A DNA stretch of 64,000 bases from Delphinapterus leucas (GCF_002288925.2 NW_022098001.1:10148094-10212093); one strand, 5' to 3'. Positions 21,871 through 34,260 are shown, counted from the stretch's first letter. A program made the numbers and translations. The notes: a model not told the origin generated them from the sequence alone.

Positions 21871-23766
21871 CGCCCACTCACAGCACTTTCATTCAACATA
21901 GTATTGAAAGTCCTGGGGCTTCCCTGGCGGTGCAGTGGTTAAGAATCTGCCTGCCAATGCTGGGGACATGGGTTCAAGCCCTGGGCCAGGAAGATCCCAC
22001 ACGCTGTGGAGCAACTAAGCCTGTGCACCACAACTACTGAGCCTGCGCTCTAGAGCCTGCAACCACAACTACTGAAGCCCACGTGCCTAGAGCCCACGCT
22101 CCGCAACAAGAGAAGCCACCGCACTGCAATGAAGACTAGCTGCCGCTTGCCGCAACTAGAGAAAGGCTGCGTGCAGCAACGAAAACCCAGTGAAGCCAAA
22201 AATAAATTAATTAATTTTAAAAAAAAAGAAAGTCTTAGCCACAGCAGTCAGACAAGAAAAAGAAATAAAAGGAATCCAAATTGGAAAGGAAGAAGTAAAA
22301 CTGTCACTGTTTGCGGATGACATGACACTATACATAGAAAATCCTAAAGACGTCACCAGGAAACTACTAGAGCTCATCAATGAATTCAATAAAGTTGCAG
22401 GATACAAAATTAATATACAGAAATCTGTTGTGTTTCTATACACTACAAACGAACTAACAAAAAGAGAAATTAAGGAAACAATCCCATTTACCATTGCAAT
22501 CAAAAAGAATAAAATTCCTAGGAATAAACCTACCTAAGTACATAAAAGACCTGTACTCAGAAAACTACAAGATACTGATGAAAGAAGTAAAAGATGACAC
22601 AAACAAATGGAAAGATATACTGTGTTCTTGCATTGCAAGAATTAATATTATTAAAATGACCATACTACCCAAGGTAATCTACAGATTCAATGTAATCCCT
22701 ATCAAAACACCAATAGAATTTTTCACGGAACTAAAAAAAATAATTTTAAAATTTGTATGGAAACAAAAAAGACCTCAAAATAACCAAAACAATCTTAAGA
22801 AAAAAGAACAGAGCTAGAGGAATCATGCTCCCTGTTTTCAGGCTATACTACAAAGCTACAGTAATCAAAACAGTATGGTACTGCCACAAAAAGACACATA
22901 GATCAATGGAACAAAATAGAGAGACAGAAATAATTCCATGCATTTACGGTCAATTAATTGATGACAAAGGAGGGAAGCATACACAAGGGAGAAAAGACAG
23001 TCTCTTCAATAAGTGATGCTGGGAAAACTAGTCAGCTACATGTAAAAGAATAAAATTAGACCATTCTCTAAAATCATATACAAAAATAAACTCAAAATGA
23101 ATTAAAGACCTAAATGTAAGACCAGAAGCTGTAACTCCTAGAGGAAAAATAGGCAGAACACTCTTTGACATAAATCGTAGCAATATCTTTTTGAATCTAT
23201 CTCCTAAAGCAAAGGAAATAAAAGCAAAAATAAACATATGGGACCTAATTAAACTTAAAAGCTTTTGCACAGCAATGGAAACCACTGACAAAATGAAAAG
23301 ACAACCTTCCAAATGGGAAAAAATATTTGCAAATGATATGACCTATAAAGAGTTCATATCCAAAATATATAACCAGCTAATACAACTCAAAATCAAAACA
23401 ATAAAAAACAAAAACTCAATTTAAAAATGGGCAAAAGACCTGAACAGACGTTTTTCCAAAGGAAATGCACATGGCCAATAGGCATATGAAAAGATGCTCA
23501 ACATCACTAATCATGAGGAAAATGCAAATCAAATCCACAATGAAATATCACCTCACACCTGTCTGAACGACTATCATCAAAAAGAACTCAAATAACAAAT
23601 GTTGGCTGGCATCATATACTGTTGATGGGGATGTACATAGCTGCAGCCACTGTGGAAAACGGTATGGAGGTTTCGCAAAAAGCTAAAAACAGAACTACCA
23701 TATGACCCAGTAATTCCACTCCTGGGTATATATTTATACAAAAACAAAAATACTAATTTGAAAAGT
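21871..23766 (+). pseudogene. LINE-1 ORF2 remnant with intact FADD motif
   Basis: This is the second half of the RT domain and the C-terminal region of ORF2. Sequence after the SINE reads VTVCG-type frames around the RT motif C, and translation of 22306-22320 gives FADDM, so both catalytic aspartates of motif C survive. The region is split by the SINE (21915-22227) and by shifts near 22500, 22810, 23020 and 23425. The cysteine-rich segment near 23590-23660 is decayed. Motif A lies upstream of the truncation point, so no active enzyme could be made. Confidence 0.8.
21915..22227 (+). mobile_element. CHR-1-like long SINE inside LINE-1
   Basis: This long form (about 313 bp) starts GGGGCTTCCCTGGCGG and has GTGCAGTGGTTAAG, GGGTTCAAGCCCTGG and the 3' body found in CHR-1 (CCCACGTGCCTAGAGCCCAC; AGAGAAGCCACCGC), with an AATAAATTAATTAATTTTAA tail. 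GAAAGTCCT (21906-21914) and GAAAGTCTT (22228-22236) duplicate LINE-1 ORF2 sequence, so this insertion is younger than the LINE-1. Confidence 0.92.
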
Positions 23767-23781
23767 ATACGGTACTTTTAA

Positions 23782-24456
23782 ATTATATAGAAAGGGACCC
23801 TTAACCCGATCTAGAGAACTGAGACTAAAGGATAAAGACAAGTAAATCAGAAAAAGGAGTGAGGGCAGAGTGAATTGGAGTACTCCAGGCAATGTAAAAG
23901 CACTATCCAGGAACCTGAGGAAACAGCTAGGACTGTCTGCAAGAGTTGTTATAGAAGCTCAGTGGAAATGGAACTTATTGGAGGGTGGGGAGAGAGTGAT
24001 ATGAGACGAAGCTAGAGAGTTTTGTAAGGAATTTGACTACTCCTAAGTTTAAAAAAAACAAAACAAAACACCCCAAACTGCATTACTGTTGTAGTCAAGT
24101 AACAGAAATGCTTCCTGATTACATATCATTACAGTGTGCCCATCGTCCAAAGGCATCCATGACACTGTTTCTGTCTTAATCATGACTTTTTATTAATATT
24201 TATTCGTTTCTTACTGACAATATATTTTCATGACCTGTTTTCCTGTTAACTAAAATAAACCTATTACTCTGGTCACTAGCCCCCACCATTTTCACATAAG
24301 ACCTTAATTGTTACCCTTGCATTGACAACATATTGAAAGATAATTGTGATAGAATTTTAGAGTTATAATCTTCTAATTTCATAGCAATTTTTAAAGTTCT
24401 TATCAAGTAATCCAAAAAGTATCTGTAATAGCAAAACTAAACATTTGCAGATTATT
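23782..24456. other. Unique sequence
   Basis: No gene or confident repeat is recognised. A short AAAACAAAACAAAAC run is near 24054. Confidence 0.45.
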
Positions 24457-24478
24457 TATATATATATATATATATATA
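24457..24478. repeat. (TA)n simple repeat
   Basis: About eleven TA units lie in an A+T-rich setting. Confidence 0.9.
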
Positions 24479-24863
24479 AAATCAGGTATCTCGTTTACTC
24501 CATAAGTTAAAATGATCATAGAACTGGATTTTTTTGTAAATGCTTTATGCATAAGACAGTTGACACAGACTATGAAATGGTAAGAGTTTCTGGGATACTC
24601 TACACATAAAAAATACAATCCTTTTCTCTCCATTGTCCACTTGCCTCCTTTTAGCAATATAGGTTATTTTATAGGGTGAATGTAATAGGTCATGATGATC
24701 ACTACTGACTGAGCTAGAACCGAATTCTTCTAATTCAACTGTTCTCTGCTTCAGCAAACATGGTAAAATCAACAGTTTCACACTTAAAAGTCATTAATAA
24801 CAGATTTTAGAAATTCTGCTAAGTTGATATCAAAAAATGAATTATAGATTAGACTTATCATTA
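24479..24863. other. Unique A+T-rich sequence
   Basis: No feature could be recognised in this interval. Confidence 0.45.
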
Positions 24864-24877
24864 AAACAAAATCCATG

Positions 24878-25182
24878 GGGCTTCCCTGATGGTGCAGTGG
24901 TTAAGAATCCACCTGCCAATGCAGGGGACACAGCTTCAAGCCCTGGACCGGGAAGATCCCACATGCCGCAGAGCAACTAAGCCCATGCTCCACAACTACT
25001 GAGCCTGCGCGCCACAACTACAGGAGCCATGCGCCTAGAGCCCGTGCTCCCCAACAAGAGAAGCCACCGCAATGAGAAACCCATGCACTGCAACAAAGAG
25101 TAGCCCCCGCTCGCTGCAACTAGAGAAAGCCCGCATGCAGCAACGAAGCCCCAACACAGCCAAGAGCAAAATAAATTTATAA
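24878..25182 (+). mobile_element. CHR-1-like long SINE
   Basis: It begins GGGCTTCCCTGATGGTGCAG and carries the CHR-1 body (CACAACTACTGAGCCTGCG; AGAGTAGCCCCCGCTCGC), ending in an AAATAAATTTATAAA tail. AAACAAAATCCATG (24864-24877) and AAAACAAATCCATG (25183-25196) are imperfect target-site duplications. Confidence 0.93.
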
Positions 25183-25196
25183 AAAACAAATCCATG

Positions 25197-27274
25197 AGAA
25201 CTGTTTTCCAGACCTTAGATAATGCCTCTATGATACATTTGGCCAATAAAAGTGGATGAAAACAGTAGTGCTTTGAAGCATCAGCCAGTAAATGCCACTG
25301 TGGTTTACCACAAGTGGGATGCACACCATATTAGACCTCAGTTAATTAAATTAAACCAGTTTGTGTATTGTTAAAATATGTCCTGTATTACTTATTTGGA
25401 TACTACACAATTGCCTTTAAACTTTAGGAGCTCCATCCCCCACCTATTCTGTTTCATCTATTGCTAATGGAAGCAATAGACCACAGTGTTCCACTGCAGG
25501 AAAAACAAAAAAGCAAAATTTTATTTTATTTATGTATCACCCTCTATTTCACAGTTAGTGGTTTAATAACTATCTTATGAAAGAACTGGGAGTAAATATT
25601 GTAAGTATTGACCTAAGGGGAAAACGAAATAACGCGCAGAAAATGTTTTCATGGTAGTATTCTTTGTATGTAAATTATGTTAGAAGGTACTTCAGTTTCT
25701 TTTTTTCAATGTGGATTCAAGGTAATAAAATAAGCAAGAAGAAAAATATTTGGCAATCGTTCTGATTGAACATGTATAATATACAATCTACTAAATTATT
25801 AATTAAAATAGAAACTGGCCTCTGAGTATCTGTAGAATGAAAATGCAAGATTTTGATGTTAAAAATTTTTCTAAAATTACCCAACATTCTATATACCTTT
25901 GGTAAACTGATAAATGTTTTAGGCACATAGAAGGGAAAACAGAAAAAGTTTACTACTTTCCTATATTATTAAAAAAAAAAACAGCATACCACTCATCTCT
26001 AGCCAAAGCCATATATCATCATAACAGAATGGATTTCTGAAATGAGTAAATATTCCAGTAAAAAATTATCATTATAATTTTTTATTAAGCATTTTAAGAG
26101 CTGACTTTTGACGGTATAGTATACGATTTCTCATCTGCTGTCAGCTGCTAGGTTATTTCTGTAGTCTCTAGTCTACACATACTCAATACTAAATAAATGC
26201 TCAATTCCCACTGAAGTAGATGGGGGTACAAGACTTTTTTTTGGCTAACACTGCTATGCTGATGTTTCCACCAAGTTATTAAGCTTTCTTACCTCTATAA
26301 AATAATTAGTTTAAACTTCCATAGGAATGGCTATAAAGTATTCTTGTAAAAGTTTTTAATTTTGATCAGGAAAAATAGAATGTGTTCTAGACATCTTACT
26401 TTTCTCTAACACTTTCTTCTTTTCATACTCATTATTATATTTTTTCACTTTTACATTTTAATCAAAGATTATTTTCTTAGATATTAATGAACATCATTTT
26501 GAGTTATCCCTCCTCAAACATTCTGATTTCTGTGTTTAATTAACCTTATAAGATTTGAATTCCCAAATAGGATCTTATCTTGAGAGACTTGTTGCTAATT
26601 TTAAACTAGAAAACAAAGACAAATTTAAAGTTTTATTAATGCTAGCACATTAAAAAATTGTGTAGATTCTACAAAGAATGAAACTATAATCCAACCTCTA
26701 TTAATCTATTTTTATTAAATGTTTAAGGGCATTTTTAACTTAGAAAAATTATAAAGATCTTCATAAAGTTACCTAAATAAGGTATGCTATTAATATTTAC
26801 ATTAACTATCAATCTCTACACCTAATCATTGAACTTTCAAAACAATAATTACTGTTGCACATAAAATTAACACTGTTTAAAACCATTGGTACTTATAGTA
26901 TTTTACTCTTATAATAAATATTTACATTTCAACTCATTGACAGAATTTCTATACATAAAACCAAAGAGGAAATGCTCATTCTCGGTTACATAGAGAATGC
27001 TTACGTGTAATTGAAAAGTGAAAACTGAGACATTAATAATAAATCCAAGTGGCATGACTCATTTATTAAACTGATGCTGTTAGGCTGTAAGCATTTTTAC
27101 ACACCAATTTAAGAACGCCAAAAATGACACTGAAGTGGCTATTCTACTACTCAATCTTTCAAAGACTGAGGCCAGAACTAAAGCCAAAGAGCAGATTTTA
27201 GGTGAATATCCAAACTGAATCTGTACTTCCATACAACCCTAATAAAGTAAAAACTACAATTAAAGGAAGAGTGA
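25197..27274. other. Unique A+T-rich sequence
   Basis: About 2 kb with no recognised gene or repeat and only short frames. It is one of the longest repeat-poor stretches of the window, so a conservation track would be informative here. Confidence 0.45.
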
Positions 27275-27480
27275 AAACAGTAACAATTTTCATTTATAGA
27301 ACAGTCGTGGTACGCCAGACATTTTGTATTACTTCACTTGCTTTTCATGATAGGCCTATAAAAACAGGTCCTACTGGTCTTCCCCATTCTACAGAGAAGG
27401 AAACTGAGTCTTAAAGAGGTAAGGAGAGTTACCTAAGTCAAATGGTTAATAAATAGTGGGGCCAAGGTTCAAACTTTAGC
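27275..27480 (-). mobile_element. MIR SINE
   Basis: TCTACAGAGAAGGAAACTGA, then GTCTTAAAGAGGTAAGGAG and CCAAGGTTCAAACTTTAGC, is the reverse complement of the MIR core. Confidence 0.75.
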
Positions 27481-28199
27481 ACTGAGAAAACGCTTCTCAG
27501 AAAACTAAAACTTACAGTTTCAGCAAAAATTACAAGCCTTAAATAAGAATCATAGATAACTAAAATCATTCTCAATTAGGCAAGTCAATAATGTGGGTGG
27601 AGATAGAGTCTTAAAACTTCCTATGGGAGGAGGGCAAAATTCTGATCCCAAGAAAAATAAGAGCAGCTCTGGGAGCCAGCAATGTGCAGGTCTCTGCTAT
27701 CGCAAGAAACCCGGGATCTTTAAATTTTGTCCTGCACTACACCAGAGAGCTGTATGGATTCAGTAAGGGACTAGTTAAACTTTAAATACTCACAACACAT
27801 TCTCATGAAGAGTTTCAAATGCCTAAATAAAATTCCAACAAAGAAGTTTACTTACTTTTTTCAGAGCTAAGAATAGGCAAAAAAAAAAAAGTCTATACAT
27901 AGTCAGCTAAAAATTATAATATGACTTGTAACTGAGTATCAAATAGTCACTTAAAAACAAAAGAACTGATTAATGAGTTACTATAGAAATAAGGGAAATG
28001 GGTCTAAACAAACTGATAAAGGAATTAACATGTATATATGTGGGTGTGGTGTGTATGTGTGCATCTTTTCTGCAGATATTATACCACTGCCAGCAATGTA
28101 AAAGAATTCTCCTAGTGACTACATGGTGTATCATTAAGTCAAAAGTCAAGACATATTTGCACCATGACTATTAAATGTGAAAGCTGGTAAACAGAAGTA
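27481..28199. other. Unique sequence
   Basis: No feature is recognised apart from a short TGTG-rich patch near 28035-28060. Confidence 0.45.
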
Positions 28200-28590
28200 A
28201 ACTTTCAAACCATAAGTCAAATTGTGTCATTCCTCTGGTTAAAACCTTCCAATGACCTCCCATTGCAATTAGAAGAAAATCCAAAGTCCTTACTGTGGCT
28301 TGCAGGGGTTTACTGGCTCCCTCCAACTCTCTGACTTCATTTCCCTTCTCTCTTTCTCTCTCTCTCTCTTTCAGAACTCTCCAGCCAAAGTGGCCTTCTT
28401 TCTTTCTCTCCTTTGCGCCAAGTTGTTGCCCATAACAGGGGCTTTATACCCAATGTTCCTTTTGCTTGAAATATTCTTCTTCCAGATCTTTGCCCTACAT
28501 GAGAACAGCAATGTATCTGCTTTGCTCACAAAACCCATGCCCAGCACTATTCTTAGCACATGTGTCCAGTGATAGTTAATGAATGAATGC
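28200..28590 (+). mobile_element. L2 LINE 3' fragment
   Basis: GGTTAAAACCTTCCAATGAC, then CCAAAGTCCTTACTGTGGC, 'CTCCAGCCAAAGTGGCCTTC' and a terminal TGAATGAATGC follow the order of L2 3' sequence. A TC-rich run (28340-28375) sits inside it. Confidence 0.75.
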
Positions 28591-28754
28591 TTAATATCCC
28601 AAGGTCCACCCCACCCTTGTGGCAGACACATAGATCACCTTCGATTACCCTTCAACAAAAGACGCACTGCCCAGCTGCAAGGAGTGTTATTAGCGGACAG
28701 TCTCCAGCTGTTAGCTTGCTTAGAGTTTGCTTCAGCTCTCCAGTCAATGACGCA
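28591..28754. other. Possible LTR remnant, left part
   Basis: This less A+T-rich sequence is not recognised with confidence. Together with 28925-29120, which ends in a 'TAAACAATCTGCAGTCC' type stretch, it resembles an old ERVL-class LTR split by Tigger-like DNA. Confidence 0.25.
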
Positions 28755-28925
28755 CAATCTTCCCTGGGTATCAGTGGGACGTTGGTTCCAAGACCCCTGT
28801 TCCCACACCCCTGAAGGATACCAAAATCTGCGGACGTTCAAGTCCCTTACAGTTGACCTTCCCTCTCCACGGGTTCCACATCTGCAGATTCAACCACCCA
28901 TGGATCGAGTAGTATTTTCCACCGG
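28755..28925. mobile_element. Tigger/pogo-like DNA transposon pieces in opposed orientation
   Basis: The first piece (28755-28847) contains GTTGGTTCCAAGACCCCTG and GGATACCAAAATCTGCGGAC, the reverse complement of a Tigger-type 3' end. The second (28848-28925) begins CAGTTGACCTTCCCTCTCC and holds ATCTGCAGATTCAACCACCC, a Tigger-type 5' end. The pieces face away from each other and no transposase remains. Confidence 0.6.
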
Positions 28926-29320
28926 ATGCAGGACTCCTCCAACAACTTTGTTCCGAAGGTCCCTGATTGGGTCAGCAGAGACTTTGCCAAGTCAGCTTCA
29001 CAATGTGAGGGCTGCTCCTGACCAATCCTGCTCCCATTCTTTTCTTTACACAGGTGCTACTCTCTAGTAAACAATCTGCAGTCCGAACTTCATCTCAGTG
29101 TTTGCTTCCTGGAAAACCCCACAAGCACTGTTTCCAACTCAAAAAATCACTCTTAATGCCTACCAATTAAAATAGCCATTTTTAACAGTGCACAGAACAT
29201 TCATTTAATTTCAAGCATCTGATGAAATAACTACCGCCACCCTCATTCCCCACTAATGTTCATACACACAAACACACAGACACACCCATACACTCCCCCA
29301 AACTTGTAACCACATGGCAC
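28926..29320. other. Possible LTR remnant, right part, and unique sequence
   Basis: 28925-29120 may be the rest of an old LTR. The remainder has CA-rich patches near 29262-29300 and no other feature. Confidence 0.25.
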
Positions 29321-29355
29321 TTAGCAGATTCTTAGTTTATTTACATGTAAGTCTT

Positions 29356-29561
29356 TGGTGTTTTTTTTGCGGTTCGCGAGCCTCTCACTGTCGTGGCCTC
29401 TCCCGTTGCAGAGCACAGGCTCTGGATGCACAGGCTCAGTGGCCATGGCTCACGGGCCCAGCCGCTCCGCGGCATGTGGGATCTTCCCGGACCGGGGCAC
29501 GAACCTGTGTCCCCTGCATCGGCAGGTGGACTCTCAACCACTGCGCCACCAGGGAAGCCCC
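29356..29561 (-). mobile_element. CHR-2-like SINE, antisense
   Basis: It runs from a T-rich tail through GCGGTTCGCGAGCCTCTCAC to CACCAGGGAAGCCCC. TACATGTAAGTCTT (29342-29355) and TACATATAAGTCTT (29562-29575) are target-site duplications with one mismatch. It sits in an L2 element. Confidence 0.94.
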
Positions 29562-29830
29562 TACATATAAGTCTTAATTCAAATGTTACTTCCCCCATGA
29601 AGTCTTCAAAAACAATTAACTGATCTTTTTTTGTGCCTCTCCTTTGAACATCTAGCAGTACCTACCATACTACAATTATCTGCTTATTTATATATCTATT
29701 TCCCTATTAAAGATGGGGCTCTTTTAATCTGTTCCTGCCTCATAGTAATAACCCCAGTGCCTTACAATGCACCTGGTTCAACTACGATGTTCTATAAATT
29801 TCTTGATGAAGAAAGGATATGAATTAAATG
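29562..29830 (+). mobile_element. L2 LINE 3' fragment
   Basis: CAAATGTTACTTCCCCCATG, then GATGGGGCTCTTTTAATCTG, then ACCCCAGTGCCTTACAATGC and a decayed tail, is the usual L2 3' order. The SINE inserted near its left boundary. Confidence 0.65.
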
Positions 29831-31234
29831 AACTAAAATAAGAGTAATTTTAAAAGATAAACTTTTAAAAGCATATGATTTTTACATAAATTTAATCTGT
29901 AAGCTTAAGTAACTATGGTCAGCATATTCAAGCCCCAAACATTAACATGTTCTAAAAATAAAATAACTTTATTCTTCTTAGTGAATAAACTTCATTTTGT
30001 TTTCGAGAGGGAGTTATTGTTAAAATTGAAAGCTACTAGGCAATTTAGAGGCCTATTCATTTTGAACTTTTTAGGACACTTCCTTACAGATAACATATTA
30101 GTTACCAAGGAAAAATGAAGCACTGATTTTTACAACTCATTAAATTTATTTTCAACTTCATATAACCTGTCAGTTCTCAATTACACCCTCCTGGGACAAA
30201 ATCAGGCCAAACATCCCTAGCGTATAAGCATAAAACAAAACTAAACCATGAAACACACACACATACACAAAAGAATAAAGTGTCTACTAGAAAAGCATTT
30301 TATAAATCCGAAAATTTTAATTTTGAGAATTGTTTAACACCAATGGTTAAGCCATACTAATTTTCTTTTTAAATTCAGTGAGCTAAAGTGGGCAAGTAGC
30401 ATTACTCCTCCACGCAGTAATCAGAGAATAGGTGAACGATTTAAAAATCCTAGTATTTTAAAGGAAGGCTAAGTCTCCCATAGGAAAGAGAAGTGGAAAG
30501 GAGTCCAAGGGAGAAAATGGCTTGGTTCCACACCCTTAAAAATGCCTACAGCAATGCATCAAAAAATAAAATAAAATAAGCCCCGAGAGTCTGGGTCAGC
30601 AGCATAGTGTTACAGCTTAAGCACTGGGTCATCAGTGGCAATAGTAGGCTGATTAAGGGCTGAGGTAATGTATTTACTTACTATAGTAAGGAACTGTGTA
30701 ACAGTGACGCCAACAGTACAAAGAGTTCTTGTGTGGGTATCATGTACAAAGAAATACTATAACCATCTGCTTATATTTTAATATTGAAATATGTAACATA
30801 CCAGAACAGTTTAGGTAAAGAAATAAACACAGGTAAACTATATTATAAATACTATTAGTTCAAGCTGTTAAATAAAAAATAACTTCATTCAGCAATCTAT
30901 TATATTTTCCAACAAAAAAACATCATTTCATTTTTATTACTCATGAAAAACTGATCCTAACTGAAACAACCTTCCTCTAATATAAGGGATAAAAGCAAAA
31001 ATACTATGTTAATACAGAAAAAGGCAATTTTACATGTAATGAAGCCACTCTCAAATATAAACAACAAAAAATTTGTTAAACTTTTATGGCATTAATAGGT
31101 TAACTTTAACATTGATCCATCTTCCTATTTAACAGACAGGCTCCAATTAGTGGAATAAACATGTATGAATTATATCACATGTATTATGTACAAAGCTCTT
31201 GGGAAACCTATTTTGCAATTAACCAAGAAAAGAA
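29831..31234. other. Unique A+T-rich sequence
   Basis: No gene is recognised. A short ACACACACACATACACA patch is near 30253. A faint MIR-like 'GGTCAGCAGCATAGTGTTAC' near 30595 is too weak to call. Confidence 0.4.
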
Positions 31235-31335
31235 TTAGGGCGGAATCTTACTATATTTGTGTTCCCAGTGACTGGCACAAAGAGCGACATACAACGGTGC
31301 CCACGTATGTTTACTAAATGCAAAAATTAATGAAT
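31235..31335 (+). mobile_element. Possible L2 3' end
   Basis: 'TTGTGTTCCCAGTGACTGGC' and TTTACTAAATGCAAAAATTA resemble the last ~90 bp of L2. Confidence 0.4.
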
Positions 31336-31674
31336 ATACCGAGGTCAGTTTCTTCGTAAGGCTAAAAAAAAAAGTCTTTAAACTGAGATAATGTTACCAG
31401 TAACAATATTCTTGATTTTGAAGATCACTATACCTATTCTCTAACATCTATTTTGGTCAAGATTGATATTAAAAATCATTACCCAAAGGATGATGTCCAA
31501 GAGCCATAAAGTGTCCTTACCTTTAATTCAATTATTTCTTGGAATAGTTTTGCAGGAAAATAACTTTAAAAAATATTAACATGTGTGAAGATGCAAAAGA
31601 CTTTATCCAATAAATTAATCACCTAAGTTCCAAGTGTTAATGGATTCCCAAAACATTAACTCAGAAGAATACTA
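31336..31674. other. Unique A+T-rich sequence
   Basis: No feature could be recognised in this interval. Confidence 0.45.
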
Positions 31675-32420
31675 TTTAATAATTCAATTATAAACATTTT
31701 TGAGGCATATACTATATATCTGGCATCATGTTAGACAGCATACTCTGGGAATATAAAAGAAGTACACCTAACTCAGACTGAAGGCTATGAAACTTCAGTT
31801 AAGTCTGAAATGAAAAGTAGTTAAGCAGATAAGAGGAAGAGATGGTTATGAGGCTAAGAAAGGTGTTCCAGGCAGATGCAATACCATGTGCAACAGCAAG
31901 GATGTTTAGGAGACGTGTATTTGGGCACCTAGTAGCTCAAAATGGCTAAAGGAAGGGACTTGAAGAAAGTTTCTAGAGATGAGTCTGAGAGATCATGAAA
32001 TGACCTTGGACTGACACACAAAGAAGTTCCAATTTTATCATGAAGACAAATGGAAAGCCACCAAAGGACATAATCAGAATTCTATTTTATAAAGATCACT
32101 TAGACTGCAATAGAGAGAAAGAATTGGAAAAGAACAAGAGAGGACTGAGAGATCACTTGATATAATACTACAATAATCCCAGTTGGAAATAAAGACACAG
32201 TTAATACAAAGCAGCAGCCAGAGATCAGAAAGATTTAAGAGGAAGAACTGACAGAACATGATGACTCCTAGGTGTTTTGCGTTAGACAATGGGTAAATAG
32301 TGATACCATTAGCTATGATTAGAGAAAACAGTTAAGTTTCATTTTGAATATAGTCAGTATTAGACACCATGGCACATCCAAATGAATTTATCAGTTTTGG
32401 GATAAGTTCTGGGCTAAAGA
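31675..32420 (-). mobile_element. L2 LINE fragment, antisense (about 750 bp)
   Basis: The reverse-complement L2 order is clear: GGTGTTCCAGGCAGATGCAA, CCAATTTTATCATGAAGACA, AAAGCCACCAAAGGACATAA, 'AAAGATCACTTAGACTGCAA' and TGATGACTCCTAGGTGTTTT. It is the longest L2 copy in the window. Confidence 0.75.
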
Positions 32421-33999
32421 ATTAAATAAAGCACTTGTCAGTGTATGGCTGGTAGCTGATATCACACAGGAAGAGATTACTCCATGTACTTCCTCAAGGT
32501 CAAGGATGAAAGACAAAGGAGAAAAGCCCACAAATCAAAAAGAGTTCTATATGTCAAATATGTAGTCAAGGAAGATAAAAACTGCAAAACATACACTGGA
32601 TTCAGCATCAAAGCTAAGTGGAATGGCAACAAGTTTATCATTCTAAGTTATTTCTCTGTGAAGGGAAAGAGGAAGATAAAATGAGAAGTTGAGAGGGATT
32701 CAGAATCCAAGGAAATTTTCTTTGTATGCTTTCACAATGGGAAAAACAAAAGTATGTGAGCACCAAAAGGAAAAAAAATGTTAATATAATGTTATAAAAG
32801 AAAAGCATAACATAAAATGGTATATACATAATAAATAGAACCATGTAAAACTTTATATATAGGGACATGGGTTAGAAGGGAAAATGGAAAATTAAAAAGT
32901 CATGTTTTACTTGTGGTATTTTTCCCTTTTATGATTTCCTTTAATGTTGTCCTATGCTGTTACAATTTTTAAATGAGCAAAAAGAGAATAACACTCTATA
33001 CATCTCTTCACCAAATCCCATCATGTTAAAATAATTAATTAGAGATGGATAGTCTTATGATTAATCATTTAAGGAAAAATATATCCAAGATTCAATCCTA
33101 GTTTTCTAATAATCATCTAATCTAATTCTAAAATGTACATTCCTAAAAGCGATCTGGTTGTTTCAAAACATCCCAGTTCTATAAGACTTCTATGTCTCAC
33201 TAAACTTGGAAAATATGAGGCAAATGACATATAAACTTAAACAATCATAAAAATGCTTAGAAAGTAAAAGCCTCATTTAATGAAAAAAACTTAGAAATGT
33301 TTCCATATGTTTTTATGAAGTATTCTTTCCCCACTAAATGAACACATTCAAGATTTTGTTTCTGGCTTTGTTTCAGAAAAAACCCATCTGCATAGTACGG
33401 CACTTACAAGTACATCTCAGTCATGCAATAGTTATGTCACAGCTCATATATCAAATAAAAATCACATTCAAGCCCACACAACCTCACAGACCTAAAGTCT
33501 TCCTTTCTATTAAGAGTATTCCTGAGAGAGCTTTCACTGCACCTCGCTGCTGATGTCACATGACTTTTGCTGGGAAGTTAAATCCTAAAACTAAAATATC
33601 AAACAGTTTGGAATACAGTTGTAAATTACCTAAAAAAAATGTTCTCTAGTTATAAAGTACGAATATTTCCTTTTCACAGAAACAGGTGTAGAAGTGGTGA
33701 AAAAACTGTTACTATATCTCACAACACTGTGATTTCTTTTAATACAGCATTATTTCATTATATTAAAGGCATGATAAAGTGATAATGATTCATTTAATAC
33801 TTAGAATAACCTTGGTAAATATTTTGAAAGCATCTCTATTTGATTCCACATACGTATATATGGAAATATATTCATTAGAGATTAGAAATATTATATTATC
33901 TAGAGCAATTTTCACAAACTTCACGTATTTGTGTACTAATGATATTACTGCTACCCTATCCATGTATCATTTGTACTATTATTTACTTAATAAAGTAAA
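32421..33999. other. Unique A+T-rich sequence
   Basis: No gene or repeat is recognised. Frames of 66-95 codons occur but carry no known motif and are spread over both strands. Confidence 0.45.
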
Positions 34000-34260
34000 G
34001 AAGCAGCAATATTGCACAGTGGCTAAGAGCTTGAAAACTGTCAGAGCACATGGACTGATGTTCTAGCTCTTCCACTCGATCTATAACCAAGGGCAAGACA
34101 ATCTCTCTAAGCTGCAGTGTCTCATTTGTACAATGGGGATAATAACAGAACCTCCCTCTCAAAATTGTTTTGAAGATTAAATGACTCAATAGATATTAGG
34201 CACTCAGAAGAGAGCCTGGCACATAGTAAGCACTAAATAAGTAATTAACTAATACTATTG
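34000..34260 (+). mobile_element. MIR SINE, nearly full length
   Basis: Landmarks in order: GCACAGTGGCTAAGAGCTTG, 'GACAATCTCTCTAAGCTGC', TCATTTGTACAATGGGGATA, TTTTGAAGATTAAATGACTC and GCCTGGCACATAGTAAGCAC. This is the best-preserved MIR in the window. Confidence 0.88.

Larger units (their letters stand above)
21871..23770 (+). mobile_element. Inverted 5' half of the twin-primed LINE-1
   Basis: The LINE-1 RT region to near the end of ORF2 runs in plus orientation and ends at ACTAATTTGAAAAG (23753-23766). The antisense half starts with the same bases, CTAATTTGAAAAG, so the two meet at one ORF2 position with a ~13-bp overlap. A CHR-1 SINE at 21915-22227 splits the segment. Confidence 0.82.

Noticed and set aside
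28340..28380. TC-rich tract followed by TTTCAG, like a splice acceptor
   Set aside because: It lies within an L2 3' fragment, at the place where L2 itself has a C/T-rich stretch and CTCCAGCCA; no coding frame follows.
28579..29067. 162-codon plus-strand frame
   Set aside because: It runs across the L2 end, a possible LTR and Tigger-like pieces, with no domain; it is open by chance in less A+T-rich repeat DNA.
29393..29623. Possible CpG-island-like promoter in GC-rich blocks
   Set aside because: GC-rich islands of about 200 bp coincide with CHR SINEs and are explained by their tRNA-like sequence.
30590..30700. MIR-like stretch
   Set aside because: Only one short block resembles MIR; not enough for a call.
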